Below are positions 41,278 through 56,456 of a stretch of 64,000 nt of DNA, in pieces. A model generated the notes under the pieces. That model saw only the letters and a program-made list of their open reading frames with translations. It was not told the DNA's origin and ran no database searches. Position 1 is the stretch's first letter, and each line of letters begins with the position of its first letter. The stretch comes from Hyperoplus lanceolatus. Its lineage: Eukaryota > Chordata > Actinopteri > Uranoscopiformes > Ammodytidae. Position numbers and translations under genes: made by a program. The DNA lies in contig CM049418.1 in the NCBI GenBank assembly GCA_026929865.2, forward strand, positions 6,223,501-6,287,500. The letters are read 5' to 3'.

Positions 41278-41301
41278 CACACACACACACACACACACAC
41301 A
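41278..41301 (-). promoter_or_regulatory. ncam2: TG repeat at the transmembrane-exon acceptor
   Basis: On the transcribed strand a run of about 11 to 12 TG units immediately precedes ATTAGCAG, the 3' splice site. There is no other strong pyrimidine tract, so the UG repeat occupies the usual position of that tract. Known: UG repeats beside acceptors bind TDP-43/CELF-type proteins and their length can change exon inclusion. The effect here is inferred. Confidence 0.5.
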
Positions 41302-41439
41302 AAACACAAGGGGAGAAAATAACACAGTTAGCAAATTTTGGTCCGTAAGGCTACACTTCTTAGCTTCTTTATTTTGGTGGTTTGACATAAGTTCACACGT
41401 ATACAGACAAAACACAGTTAGGTCAAAGGAGAAGGAAGT

Positions 41440-41715
41440 GATATGGTCCTTTCAGCTATCTTCCACATGCACCTGCAGCCGTCTTCGTCAGATAGTGCCG
41501 CTATGGAGAGCAGCGAGTTCACGGGCACAGAAACCCGCCTTTTCATAGTGCTCTGTCTCCTGATTGGATAAAAATGAGAGGGATGCTCATCTGGCAATTA
41601 CTGCAAAGCTGAATGACTGGGAGACCTGTGTTAATAACTGCATACACTGTTTAAGTGATTGCTGTTTGAATACAGAGTGGTTTAACACTTATCTTAACAA
41701 AACATATTGCTTACT
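41440..41715. mobile_element. partial copy of MITE family A
   Basis: CTCCTGATTGGATAAAAA, GGCAATTACTGCAAAG, GGGAGACCTGTG, TTAAGTGATTGCTGT and TTATCTTAACAAAACATAT follow the same order as the right half of the element at 6063. The left half is absent or too diverged to align. Confidence 0.55.
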
Positions 41716-43084
41716 TACTCAACGACAAAACAATACTTGCCCTAGACCGCGGAGCTTTTAAATGCTTTGCCCTACCCCTTAGACCTACCATGTACCCAAT
41801 TCACTAATATTTAAGACAAACTTTACTTATACTAACCTTCCTTTAACAGACAAAGTAACAACAAGTGACCACGAATTCCCATCGCAAATATTACAACAGC
41901 TCATATAAAGTACATCAATATCAACCATCAACACATTACAGTGTTCACCGTCTTACTCAAGGACGTGTCCTCATTGTGGGTGGAGGCCTGACCTCAGGAG
42001 ACTTAAAGCAAGTACACACTCACTCTTAAAACCTTTCAAAACCACTCCAAGGTCAGTACAATCCGCCATAGCCAAGTGGATAGTTCTAAAACACATTGGA
42101 TAACGCCGGTCTACATGCAATATGCTCCGAAACCAATCAAATTCATCCTTTTTCATCAACTTTTCTTCTTTTCTTTTTTGAACACAGAGTTCTAAGAATA
42201 AACGTTTCAAGGACTTAAATGAAAGAGTAAAGGGAGATGTGGCGCTCTGATGAGGTGAACAAAGCTTAACTTGTAATGTCAGAGGCGTTGCAGCTTACCC
42301 CAGGTTTAACTAAAAAATACAGTAATCTTTTGACAAAACTTACCAGCATGAGCATTCTCAAGGACTAAATTCTACCTAGTACAACATATTTATTTCTTCT
42401 GTATTTGCCTTCAATTATCACGCACCATGCTTTCACGTCTCTGGTTCTATAGGTGCATAAAGTTGTAGCAAACTTTTCAGCAACAGCTTAACGTAATGAG
42501 TGTAAGCATTAACACACTGTTGCTGCAGTGTCTGTGTCCGCCGGGCGTCTCTTGTTTACGTAGCTCACGGCACTATAACAGATTCACTTGAGGGAAGCAG
42601 AGCAGGATTTTATTCAGCTAAAAAAAGTTGAAATGCTTTTGACTCGTACTAGAGCGTACTAAAACGCATGGATGCCCTCAGACCGGGGCCATGGCTTACT
42701 TGCTATTAATAGTAATGAGAAAATGAAGGCAGTGCAATGCAGTAAGGAGAGGAGATAGACTCCCGGTGGGCACAGCAGCTGAATAAAGCTGTGCCCTTAA
42801 GCGATCCTGGGGTTGAGCTAACTGAACATCCAGTGCAGCATCAGTGCTGACAGCTGGAGGTCAGGCTGTAATCAGTGATATAGAAGAGAGTGAGAGTGGA
42901 TGATATTCCCCTATTCTTGGTTTGGTGGTTCAGTAGACATGTGAGTTAAAACGCGAGCAGTTCGGACATTAATATGAAAGGTGTAAGAAATAAAAGAGGC
43001 AAGGCCCGAGCCTTGACTGGGAGGTATGCCACCTCCCAGTTAAAATAAGCCCCCAGTGAGCAAGGAGGAAATGCTGCCAGACTA

Positions 43085-43120
<36 letters not shown>

Positions 43121-46100
43121 TGTCTGTGGCAAAACAAAGCAAACGTGAGCCGAATGCTGGAGATGGAACCACTATTCCGTCAGCTTTTTCACATTTCCTC
43201 CAACCTACTGTATGTTTAAGAGAAAGAGGAATTCTTCATTTGAATTTCAAATGCATTCGCAGACTGAGACGTCATCCAATTTGATGCTCACTCAACTCAT
43301 AGACAACAACTCATGCGCTGTATGAAAAGCACAATGCCAGAGGGTTCGATCAGGGTAAATTAGTTTAAGATGCATCAAAACAAAACAATTTCTCATTTTG
43401 TAACAGGGAGTGCATACAAAAAAGAACTCGTATAGAAAAAAAAGTAATAAAAAAACAATGTTTTTAATAATGTTTGTGCTCTTGTAAATACCTTTGAGAA
43501 GGGATGTTATAACAGGTTCAGTATTATTCTGGGTTTGTCACCCTGAGGCTTGTACACAAAATGAGGCTGGCTTGTTAAGGAGTTGAAGAGAGAGCCTGGT
43601 GATTTTAGTAACGCACCAGTGCATCTGTGTAGCCGACGTAGAGATATCTGAACTTTTAGCGCTTTGTTTGGATCAAGATTAAGATCCCACGATCCTATAA
43701 TAGCCATAATTAAGTTATATATGAGTTTTAACCTATGTGCATGTCTTTTAAACCTCACACACAGATAATTAATGTAAGCTTTTTGAAAAAAAAAAAAAAA
43801 AAGTGTGGAATGCCCCTTCTAGATGATATCAACCTAATGAGTATTCGGACAGTTATCAGTGTCTAATCCAGCACATTGAACTTGATTTTAAATGATAACA
43901 GGATATAATTGTAGTGACCATAATACCAATCCCCCATTTTCAGTACAAGAGGACAATGATACAGTAACACTTCTATGACCGACACTGTTTTCCCCTCCTA
44001 GCAAGGCTGAAAACACCCTCGAGAGTCAATACTTCTCTCCTCACAGCAGACGCTGTTTAGTTTCAAATCCAGTGTGCCGGAGCACCGAGCCGAGACAAGT
44101 AAAGTGGGCAAAATTTTGCATAACACTCCCCACCATTGGAAGCTGCCGCTGTGTGCCACGGCCCAAATGGCTCTCACGTGGGCGACTTTGTTCTTGACTT
44201 AGAGCTGAGACTGCAGACGACTGAAACTGGCAGCCAGTCAAAATGCAGGAGGGGGAGAGAGAGAGAGAGGGAGAGAGAGAGAGAGACAGAGAGAGAGAGA
44301 GAGAACTGATCAAAATACTTTGTGTTTTTTGTGAATTGCGAGGATATGGGATTTGAAGCCGGTAGACTGGATCGATACTTTCTCAGCGCCACAGGCTACT
44401 CTTTTGGTATGTCACCTTTCTCAAAAGTTTATCCGACTTAATTTGGCTGCTGAAAAACCAAGGATTTGGTAGGCTGTAAACAGCACCTCTCCAGGCCCCC
44501 GAAGCATCCACATATTCCAGGAGACAAAGAGAATACTAATCCATTCGCTAAGCCCTACTCTACTCCTTTTTTTCTCATCGCACTACTTGCAGTGCTTTCA
44601 TATCGGTGTTTACATATTTTACATCACACAAAAGCTCCTTCCCTGGTTTTTTATCCATTTATGGCATTGCAAAATAATGGAAGACTTATAATAATTTCAG
44701 GCAGGATTCCTGTATCGTAGAGTCAAAGCAGTTGTCAGACATAATAGGGATGGAGAAAAATGGCTGAGATATCGACATTGAGACACTTGTGTTTTGAATA
44801 GTGCAAGTGCAAGCATTAACTGCTGAACTGAAAACTATTAGAAATTGATTTTTATTAAAGTGTCATTTTTTTTGGTGTGGGCTGCCAGCAAAATCTCTTC
44901 CGCCTGACAGAGTGAAATCCATAAACATCAGACTTTTCATCCGATAAAGAAAGAGTATTACTCCAAAGTGCTTAGCGTTTGACAGTTTGAGGTTGGATTG
45001 AAACATTACACGCTTGTTTACTTGTAGCCGTTTTATCACATTTATTCCCCAGTTTGAAAATCATCTAAAAAAAAAAGGAAACCGAGTTATATTGAAATAC
45101 ATTAACATACAAAGGGTACTGGGGGAAAGGAGCATCTCAATATTTTCTATGTATATCTTACTCACTACTGTCAGTGTATGTCTGCATTTACAGACATGTC
45201 AATTTTACATTGGCCCTGGAAGTTCAAAACAACGTTGGAAGGAAATTGAAAAAAAGCATTTCACAAAAACACAACAACATTACGGCAGCAAACTCAACCT
45301 TTTCAAAAAAGACGACAGTATGTATGACTTTGTGAATGGAAAACTATTCATGTAGAGATTTTAAAATGAGAGGAATAAAATTTTTTTTCAAAGAAAACAC
45401 TGTAATATTCTTTTTACTGCCTTCAGTCATGCAGCCGGAGATTTTTTTAATTATTTTAATTCTGTGAGCCAGAAACAAGATGCTCATCCTTCGTGAAACG
45501 GCTTAGATCTCTGCAAGAGGAATTAAGAGCATGACAAGCTGCTTAACTATGAAAGTAATAAACACAGAGATGAAACACAGTCAAAATAGTGTGTCAAAAT
45601 GCTTTCAAGTACGCAGCCAAGGTGCCTTCCAACAACTTAGGCTGAGAAAAACAAGAGAAAAACCATGAGAGAAAAATGTGAGCATACTTTTTTTTGCAAC
45701 AATGTATTGTTTTAAAAGTTCTAATACAAGAATAAATGTTTCCTATTATGATTTTGTGGGGGTAATTTACAGTATTACATGACAAATATTCCTCTTAATG
45801 TATGACTATGGTTGCTACACTTGATTTATAATGTGAGCGTTTAAAGAGGAGTAATGGGGTAATTTCTATGGGAGGGTCTTTCAGAAAATAAAAAAGGTTA
45901 TACCGCCCTTATCTTGGTGCTAAATGATCAACTGCGCCCAAACGTAAAAGGGTAAGAGTGGCTGTGAAAACCATCCTCCTTTAATAACCCATGGTTCAGA
46001 ATGATAAACTGCCCGCACGGTTCAGAAACATAAGAAGGGAAAACCATTGTCCTGGTCAAGAAAGAGAATTCTCAGAAGTCCATGTGCATAAAATATTTGG

Positions 46101-48327
46101 TGTTAAAAAAAACCTACATCTTGGTTATTTAGGCTTATCTGCCAACGGAAATGTCAAATTATCTTTGTTTCGTTATTCGGCATCCTGTTATATACTCCCC
46201 CTCCCAATAAAGTGTTACGCTTATGAATTTATTAACACATTTATCGTTCCAAAAATGTGTACAATTGTCAAGTTCATGTGGTCCTTTATCTGTTTAATGC
46301 TAATACTAAGCATGAAAAAGCAGTGTGTGTGGGCTGTATATGTGCTCTGTGCTTTATGTTTCTACTGCCTTCCTCTTTCTATAAAACTGTCCACGCCACT
46401 GCCTCCTCTCCCCCATTTCATGCTCTCCTGCCGGAGGTCAAGCTAGCAGAAACAACCCAGCGACAGTCCGGACTCTATTATGCTTGGCACGGTCAGGGCT
46501 TCTGTATTTTTGGACCGCGGACAAAAATAAAATTGACTTTGTGTTGGAATGGAGATCCGGTCAGGGGGAAAGGCCAATACTACAGAATGACTCTGGCTTA
46601 AGTTTGAGAAAATGTTTTTTTCTTTTCCTTTTTTTATTATTGCTGCACTGTTGTAGTTGTTGAAGTATGCTGTTGAGCCAAATAAAAAAATAAAATTCTG
46701 CTCAGTTTTTAATTTAATAAAAGACCAATTAAATTTCAAATTGACCATAATTGATTGAGTGGGCAGCAAATAATAACAACACAGTGGTGAAGGTCAATTA
46801 TTTCAGCATGATGGTGGCAACATAGACATAACTCACATAAATTAACAAAGACAATGTAAAGAGGGCATACTTAATGCTCTTAATACTTGAATAGTTCTTA
46901 TTCAATTAGCATCCACGGCACTATAACCTCTGTTGGTGTTAATGTGTGATATTTAAGCTGATTATTCATGTCCCGGAGTGCCTGAAGGGGGATTGTTCGA
47001 TGCTACCTGCTGGTGTGTCAAAAGGAACTGTTTAGAGTGTAGCAGTAGCAGAGGTGTGCTAACGGTCTTGCCGTGCTGGGATGATTAAAGTTTTTCTATA
47101 AGAGAAACTGTGAAGATCGTATTACTTCCCACAGCCCAGAATAAAGTAAATGCAACACATGGTGCGTTCAGGGTTGTAGGACAATATTGCATTCAATTTG
47201 TGTTTTTACCTTAGACAAAAAAAATTAAAATACTGGTCACCAAAGTGTTTTTCCTCAACGCTTGTGGGAGAAGTAACTCATTTGTTCAGTGTGACTTCCG
47301 ACTTTGTTTTCGCAAACTCTCTGTCATTCTTGAAATAACACAAAAAAGCCACTAATTGTCATTTCCTCGCTCTATTAACCCCTTTTACTGACATCTTCTG
47401 ATTACTTGTTGATATATGGGGCACATTAGCAGGGTGGTTTCATTCAATTGCAAAGAGATCCCATACACATCTCACTACTGACAATACAAAGTCATTAGGG
47501 ACCCGGGCGTTGATTGACTGCTCCTCGATCGGATCGGAGAGGAAGTGACTCGATTAATGATGACCTAACGGGCATTCATTGATCGAGAGAGACGGTGGTG
47601 GCTGCTAATCCATATGCTAGGATAAACAGAATTATTTGTGGATGTGTGTGAGGAATTTTCTTCCTAAGTGCTCACTTTGGATGTGTTAAAAGTTTGTGTG
47701 AGGAGGGCCCCCTCAGAGAATAACACATAATCAGTAAAACCCAGCCTAGTTTGAAGGAGAGGGGCGAGTCTGTTCTTTCTCACACATTTCTAATAAAGTA
47801 GACAAGCTTCCGACGCAAGTCAACTGCACTCAAGACTCGGCGTAGAGAGGAAATGAAAAACCATAGGAAATTGCTCTTAACTTAGAAGTCTATGACATCC
47901 TCAAATAAAATCAATCTTTTTACACCTTTTTTTACGGAGACAAATTCCAGGATTCGCTACCTTGATCTTTGAAGGTGGAATCCAACTTTTTAAACAGCAA
48001 AGCTACAGACACCCATTGATTGACCTATACAAGTTAATCCCACTGCCTGACCCTAATTGTAACCGGTAAGACAGATCCGATGGATGAGTTGAAATGAAAG
48101 ATAGATTATTGATAGGAAATGATCTTTAATTTCTCTGTCCCCTACCTTGGTTCATAATCTAGTACCGAGATGAGTCTGCAGCAAAGAAAAAAAAGGTATT
48201 GTAGGACAATATTTCACTGTTACACTTTGTCCTTCAAGCAGTTCCTTCAGATTTCAGGACAGAATCTGAATCTGGATGGATGTCTTTATACAGATATTTA
48301 TATACAAGGCTCCTTCAGTCCTCTCAG
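41716..48327 (-). other. ncam2: ncam2 intron with simple repeats
   Basis: No exon recognised. Contains CT/GA microsatellites at about 43088-43116 and 44248-44303 and an A run at 43785-43802. I looked for a GPI-anchor signal exon and found none that I could defend. Confidence 0.45.
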
Positions 48328-48421
48328 CAAAGAGAAACTCCTCGAGACGGCTTCGGGACAGAGCAGGACTACTTCAGGTGCTACGTCAAGTACCAGCAGC
48401 TGTCCTTGAAAGGGGCCTTAG
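48328..48421 (+). other. exon-like open segment of unknown origin
   Basis: A 94-bp GC-rich patch lies between an acceptor-like TTCAGTCCTCTCAG and a donor-like GGTAAAAG. It is open in one frame as FGTEQDYFRCYVKYQQLSLK, with further sequence on each side. It lies antisense to ncam2 within its intron. I do not recognise the peptide. It could be a chance open frame, a retrogene scrap, or an exon of an antisense transcript. Confidence 0.2.
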
Positions 48422-50727
48422 GTAAAAGTGCAGACGGAGTAGAGTTGAGAGTATTTTTTTAAACAGTTTTTCAGAAAAAAAAAGATGAAAGATTGGCGCT
48501 TTTTCTGACATATTTGCGTACGAAAGGGGTTTGGAGATCCATAGCAAATGAATGCTATTTAATTATATTAAAACCAGTAAAATAGGAATGTTTTCAGGGA
48601 CCGTCACAAGAATAAACACTGTGGGTCCTCAAACAAACACTCAACTTATCAGGGCTTTAGTGTGAAAATCATTAAAATTGAATAAGCTTTTCTTACTCAG
48701 CAGGGAGTCCCACTGCCTGCTTGCATTACTTATGATAACATATTTACATTGTTGATTATTATTATTGTCTGATGATACTACATATGCTCCCCTCGGAAAC
48801 ACAAGCCTTTCATCTCAAAAGAAGGATCATCTTTGTCCAATGAATAAATGAGCGAGTAAACATGTAAACAACATTGTTGATCTTGTATCCAAGTTGTTAA
48901 GGACGGGAGTCTTTTATCGTGCTAAGTGCTGGGGATGAACTAGGACTATAAGTGTACTTCACATAAATCTAATAAATAAAAAGAAGATGTTTATAGTCAA
49001 ATCCCCTTTGGGTTCAGGCTCAATTGTACCGCTAGGGATGTTTGGCTGTTGTGTCATCTTCAGTTCATGTTCGTAGCTTTGATAGGAGAATATCATAGAG
49101 CAGATGCACCAGCAGTGCTTCAAACTGATTATATCCAACAGCACACAATGCTTTTTCATCCCTAATAAAAAAAAGTGATTGTCAAAGAGCACGGACTCCG
49201 TAAACATAATTTAACTGATGTTCGCTTGTGAAGATTATTTATCCTCAAAATGGATTTATTTTGATGTGAATACAAAGCTGTGACAATGCTTCCCATTAGT
49301 TATTTGATCTGAGCGCACCTGCCTGAACGTTATTTATGCGGCGCTGCTAATGGAAAAAATCCATGAAATGTATTTCAGAATCAACAAAAAAAAAACATCA
49401 AATCAAAAAAAGGTTTCACCTCAGGTAGCACTGGGTGGGCGGATGAGTATTAGCCTATTTCATACCGACAAACAGAGTTGATGGTCACACGTTTTCATTA
49501 CACTGCTTTAAAAAAGAATGACTTTCATTTGGGGAGAATTTACGAGGGGAACTGATCAAAGTAATGGACAGCTATAAAACTACTCATTTCCAAATTTTTG
49601 GATTTGTGGGTGAGCGGTTGCTTCCGAGAAAAAAAGTTTGACTGGAGGCTCACCCACACAGCAGAGCAAAGAGAGAGAAAGAGAGAGAGCGAGATAGAGA
49701 GAGGCCACTTTCAGATTATTCCTTCAAGTGCTTTGATGAGATCACTGTGCCACTCCTCGAACAAAATCAACGATGCCCGTTTCTATCAGGGCTTTTTACG
49801 GCGCCTGACTGCGAGCAGAGGGGAGAGCCAAGAAAATATAGCAGCCATAACACAGCTAAACACAAGCAATACCATATTGTGTTAGGCATGGGGTCTCTCT
49901 CTCTCTCTCTCTCTCTGTTGTGCCGCATTTTCACTCTCCTATAATTGACAATGGTGGTATTGTCAGAGAAAAGTAATCTTTTAACCAAGTAGAACTACTT
50001 TCCACGCACTGGTATAAGTGATTGCCATGGGAGCAGTATTTTTTAAGTAACTGAATTAATTTACTTAATTGAATAGGTTCACTTAATGCTACTTAACACT
50101 TGAGCATCACTATATTTAATATTGAGATACAAAACATGGTACTACTCAAATTGTATGGATTATTATTTTATTAAAAATACCCAGTTGCATCTGTATATTC
50201 AATTGACTCTGAAATATTGTTTTTCAATTAATGTTTTCTCCCCCCCGCCTCCCTCTTTGAATGAAGCATTACCTTGAGGCTGTAACACAAGATGATTCAG
50301 TGTCCCTAGCAACAAGTGTTGTGCGTCATGAGTGCCTTGCCCTTTACGGGACTTTTGTTTGAATAAATATGGCTAATAAAAAGTAATTGCCTTTAAGCTG
50401 TTGCCTATTGTGCGTAATGGGGAAAAAAATTAAAAAATCTGCACCTACCAGGCCATAATTATGTCATGGTAACCGCATATAAAAAAAATAAAATCAGACG
50501 TTAGAGCAAATGTAAAAAGGTTCACGAGGCAGAACATCTGGTGTAAGATGCTCAATGTTCTAATGAAGAAGGGCGGGACAGTGTGCTGATTTGGAAAAAG
50601 GCTTGAACGAATAATTGTAAATTGAAAAGGAACCAAGGGGAGAGACTTGCAATCAATGGTATTTTTTTCTCTGTGAGCAAAATGGGAGGGTGGTTACATT
50701 CAGCCTGGTACAATCTAAAAAAAGATG

Positions 50728-50786
<59 letters not shown>

Positions 50787-51857
50787 CTAAGAAAAAAAAG
50801 AAAAAGCACCAGTTCAATACCCTGCGAATGCATAATACATAGAGGGAGAAATGAAGAGAGAAATTGGCTGGCGGGAGACAGAAAGCTGCCGTATAGTGTG
50901 AACACATTTTCTGTGTCAGGAGAAAAACCAAAGGAGATGTTTATGGGAGAAAACATAGACGTTGAAATGGAAAGATTGTCCACTATTTGGTATTGGCAGA
51001 TATTTCACAGCAAATATTGTTGATTGAGCATCCAATCAGAATTGGCAGAGCAGAAAAGTTGATCTGTTGTTCTGTTAAACCTGTTCATATTAGAGAGATC
51101 CTTAAAGATCCTGCTCTGCCATTCACACTCTCTCTGTCTAGTGTATGCTCCTTTATTGCTCTCTTAGCCCAAAACCTTGGGGTCTTCAAACAAACACATT
51201 AAGAGAAAAGCTGTTTTTTCTCTAGCACCCCCTGCTCACCCTCCCTACTCCCGGGCTCTTTCCCACGATGCACTGCTGTTCGGCTAACGAGAGAGGACAG
51301 CCAATCGAAGTGACCTGCCTTAAGCTTGCCGATTCCCCCCCTGCTATGGGCATCCTTTTGAAAAGCAGCCCACACTCTCACAAGCCATTTAGCCGGTGCA
51401 GTAATGATGAAAAGGCAAAGCACTTGCTTCATCCAAAACAGCACAAAGGGATGTGTAAAAATAAGAAAATAGAAAAATGTTTTGTCTTGTTTTTATTTTT
51501 TCCACATTTGAATGGGAGGTCTGTAGGGAGAAGTGAACCTGACATTTTTATTTCAACGATAAATGTGTGTGTGTGCGGTGTGAGTCTTCAACCGTGTGTG
51601 TGATCTACTGTAGTTTCAAAGTGTACTGTTATTGCACGCTGCATAGCCTACTTCAAAAGACTGTGATTGCATTCCGCCGTACACGTGTGCCTTTGCTTGT
51701 ATGTATGTATGTTCGCCCCAAACTGCCTGGAGGACATGGGGAAATGAGAGGCTTTGCTGAACATCCAGGCGTTTCATTTCACTTTGCTTTTTTTTCTACA
51801 ACATTAAGCACGGAACTCAACAAAGAGAGAGCACACCGAGCAGCCCAACTCTAATGA
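48422..51857 (-). other. ncam2: ncam2 intron with simple repeats
   Basis: Contains GA/CT tracts at about 49894-49916 and 50730-50785. No recognised exon or transposon. Confidence 0.45.
50730..50785. repeat. (GA)n microsatellite
   Basis: A pure AG run of about 56 bp. Adjacent arginine/glutamate or serine/leucine reading frames are artefacts of it. Confidence 0.97.
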
Positions 51858-53378
<1,521 letters not shown>

Positions 53379-53716
53379 TTAAAGGTGCACTATGTAACTT
53401 TGGGTGTGTCAAAGAAGTGAACATTTTGTAAGGGTGATTCTCATAACTTAGTAAACAAACTTTACTCGCAGGAAAAGTGGATCCCTGGAACACTGTTTGA
53501 AGTTAGAAAGCTACCTGATAATGTTACTGTTATCGTTTACAGCACATATTCTACAATAAAATCTTGGTTCCCCGGTGCTTCAAAATTATTTTTGTTTTGA
53601 TTTATGATTATTCAATATTGAGAATTACATGTAGGTAAAATATGTTTTGTAAACTTACTCAAGGTTTTGCATATGCCAAAAAACCCTCCCCCTGAAACTG
53701 CATAGTGCACCTTTAA
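53379..53716. mobile_element. TTAA-ended MITE next to the second FN3 exon
   Basis: The left edge TTAAAGGTGCACTATGTAAC and right edge CTGCATAGTGCACCTTTAA are inverted repeats of about 18 bp with TTAA at both ends. 338 bp, no coding sequence. It ends 45 bp from the last base of the ncam2 exon at 53762, on the donor side. Confidence 0.85.
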
Positions 53717-53761
53717 GTAGGAAAATGACAACACAAAGTTTTCATTTACCATGCGTTGTAC

Positions 53762-53936
53762 CTGTAATGTCGGGTTTCTGAGGCATGAAGAACTGATAGA
53801 AGGTGGGCTCCGACAGGCCCTTGACGTTGCGTGCCGTGATTTCCACTTCGTATCTTGTGTTCCACTGCAGCGGCTGCAGCATGGCAAAGTCATTGGCTCC
53901 TGGAACTAGCTTGGTCATCCACTGCTCCTCTTTGTC
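53762..53936 (-). CDS. ncam2: ncam2 exon: second fibronectin III domain, C-terminal part
   Basis: This 175-nt exon completes the second fibronectin III domain and runs up to the membrane. Seen: it starts on a codon boundary with DKEEQWMTKLVPGANDF, then has LQPLQWNTRYEVEITARN and ends FMPQKPDIT plus one base (G). The acceptor is CCCCCTTAG (AG at 53938-53937) and the donor is GTACAA starting at 53761, weaker than the other donors. The LQWNTRYEVEI stretch is the conserved F-strand region of FN3 domains. Known: in this family, membrane-spanning and GPI-anchored isoforms diverge after this exon. I did not find a convincing GPI-signal exon in the following intron. A 338-bp MITE ends 45 bp downstream of the donor side. 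Confidence 0.94.

Positions 53937-55267
<1,331 letters not shown>

Positions 55268-55339
<72 letters not shown>
55268..55339. repeat. (TA)n microsatellite, about 36 copies
   Basis: A pure TA run of 72 bp that abuts the left end of the next transposon. TA is the target of many DNA transposons, so the repeat may have been the landing site or may have expanded from its TA flank. Confidence 0.97.
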
Positions 55340-55342
<3 letters not shown>

Positions 55343-55562
55343 GAAGGTGGGGTGATTTGTGCAACTTTTTACTCAAAGTGATTTTAAAGTGAGGCCTTGA
55401 CAGTTATGTCTCCAACTCAAATATGTACATATATTTCAGGATGTTGTGCATCCCTGGCAATAAAAACTTTGGATCTGGAATAAACTGTTTAAGAAATATA
55501 GCTTTCGGAAAAAAAGTTGTCTTGTCGCACAAATCACCCCACGTAGTGGGGTGATTTGTGCG

Positions 55563-55745
55563 TCATTGTGTCACAATGACAAAGTCACCATCATCATCTT
55601 TCTGGCCATCTGAACTCTCATCAGTGGTGTCGTTAAGTGGAATTGAGATGTCACTCTCTCCTGAGCTACTGTAGACTATCACTTTCTTTTGGTGACCAGC
55701 GTATACAGCCATGCCACTGGCACAACTCTCAGAAATGTACTTTGC
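55563..55745 (-). pseudogene. possible transposase C-terminal remnant
   Basis: The minus-strand frame reads YISESCASGMAVYAGHQKKV, then SSSGESDISIPLNDTTDESS and an Asp-rich end before TGA. It stops next to an internal terminal-type palindrome of the surrounding element. I cannot name the family. The acidic C-terminus and position inside a DNA transposon are the only support. Confidence 0.3.
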
Positions 55746-56050
55746 ACTAGTTGCTCCGTGCTTGTGGAACCAACTGCCACCTGACAAATGTGATTCCCCC
55801 TACATTTCTGCCTTTAAATCAAGGCTCAAAACCCATATGTACACCCTGGTGTTTCCTCCCCATTAACTATCTTACCTCTGCACTACTATCTGTGTTTATG
55901 TGGATGTATGGGCTTTACGTCTTTTATTTTGGTTATTGTTATTGTACCTTCATTGTTTACCTACTGAATGCACTATGTACAGCACTTTGGACAGTGCAAA
56001 CTGTCATAAATGTGCTTTTATAAATACATTTTACTTACTTACTTACTTAT
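55745..56050 (+). mobile_element. L2-like LINE 3' end
   Basis: GCTTGTGGAACCAACTGCCAC and AAATCAAGGCTCAAAACCCA encode the LWNQLP...FKSRLKT ending of L2-like reverse transcriptases. A short 3' UTR with TGTACAGCACTTTGGACAG and a terminal TTAC repeat at 56029-56048 follow. The 5' part of the LINE is missing, as usual for truncated insertions. Confidence 0.75.
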
Positions 56051-56456
56051 AACTCACCCAGGCCCTTGCGCACAAATCACCCCATCCCCAGAATTTTGGA
56101 TAATAGGCATGATGCAGCAATTTAGGGTTGACATTGTGCTAACTATATAGACTCAAAGTGTAGCATACCAAAGCACTAAAACATGTGTCAAATGTTTTCA
56201 AACGTGTCTATAATTGTTCAGACACAATAATCAAAAAACCTTGATCATGGAAATTTTACTTTGAAAGGCAAAACACAGTTTTTTGAGCTTAAATGTGCTT
56301 ATATCTTATTCCTTGTGTCTCCCTTCTTTACAGGATGAGTCAAATGGATGGCTCTTCTTAAATATGTGGTCACATTTCCAATTTCTTCCACGGTTTTCTA
56401 GAAACAAGGGGTTTTGCAACTTCCAAAATGCACAAATCACCCCACCTTCCCCTATA

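Larger units (their letters stand above)
55338..56454. mobile_element. DNA element with repeated GGGGTGATTTGTGC sites
   Basis: The left end TAGGGGAAGGTGGGGTGATT and its inverse at the right end form a perfect inverted repeat of about 26 bp. The core GGGGTGATTTGTGC occurs four more or less intact further times: twice head-to-head as a palindrome at about 55527-55562, once near 56068-56085, and in each terminus. A minus-strand frame (55563 to about 55745) ending DDDGDFVIVTQ is a possible transposase C-terminus. A LINE 3' end is inserted inside. The TA duplication is ambiguous because of the neighbouring TA repeat and Tc1 insertion. Superfamily unassigned. Confidence 0.75.

Noticed and set aside
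40942..41415. 157-codon minus-strand frame across the transmembrane exon
   Set aside because: It is out of frame with the true ncam2 exon and reads through both splice sites.
42946..43137. Minus-strand frame with a hydrophobic C-terminus considered as a GPI-signal exon of ncam2
   Set aside because: It runs through a CT repeat and I see no fitting acceptor in the required phase. Similarity to a known GPI isoform cannot be claimed.
50552..50983. Frames rich in Ser/Leu or Arg/Glu
   Set aside because: They derive from the GA repeat at 50730-50785.
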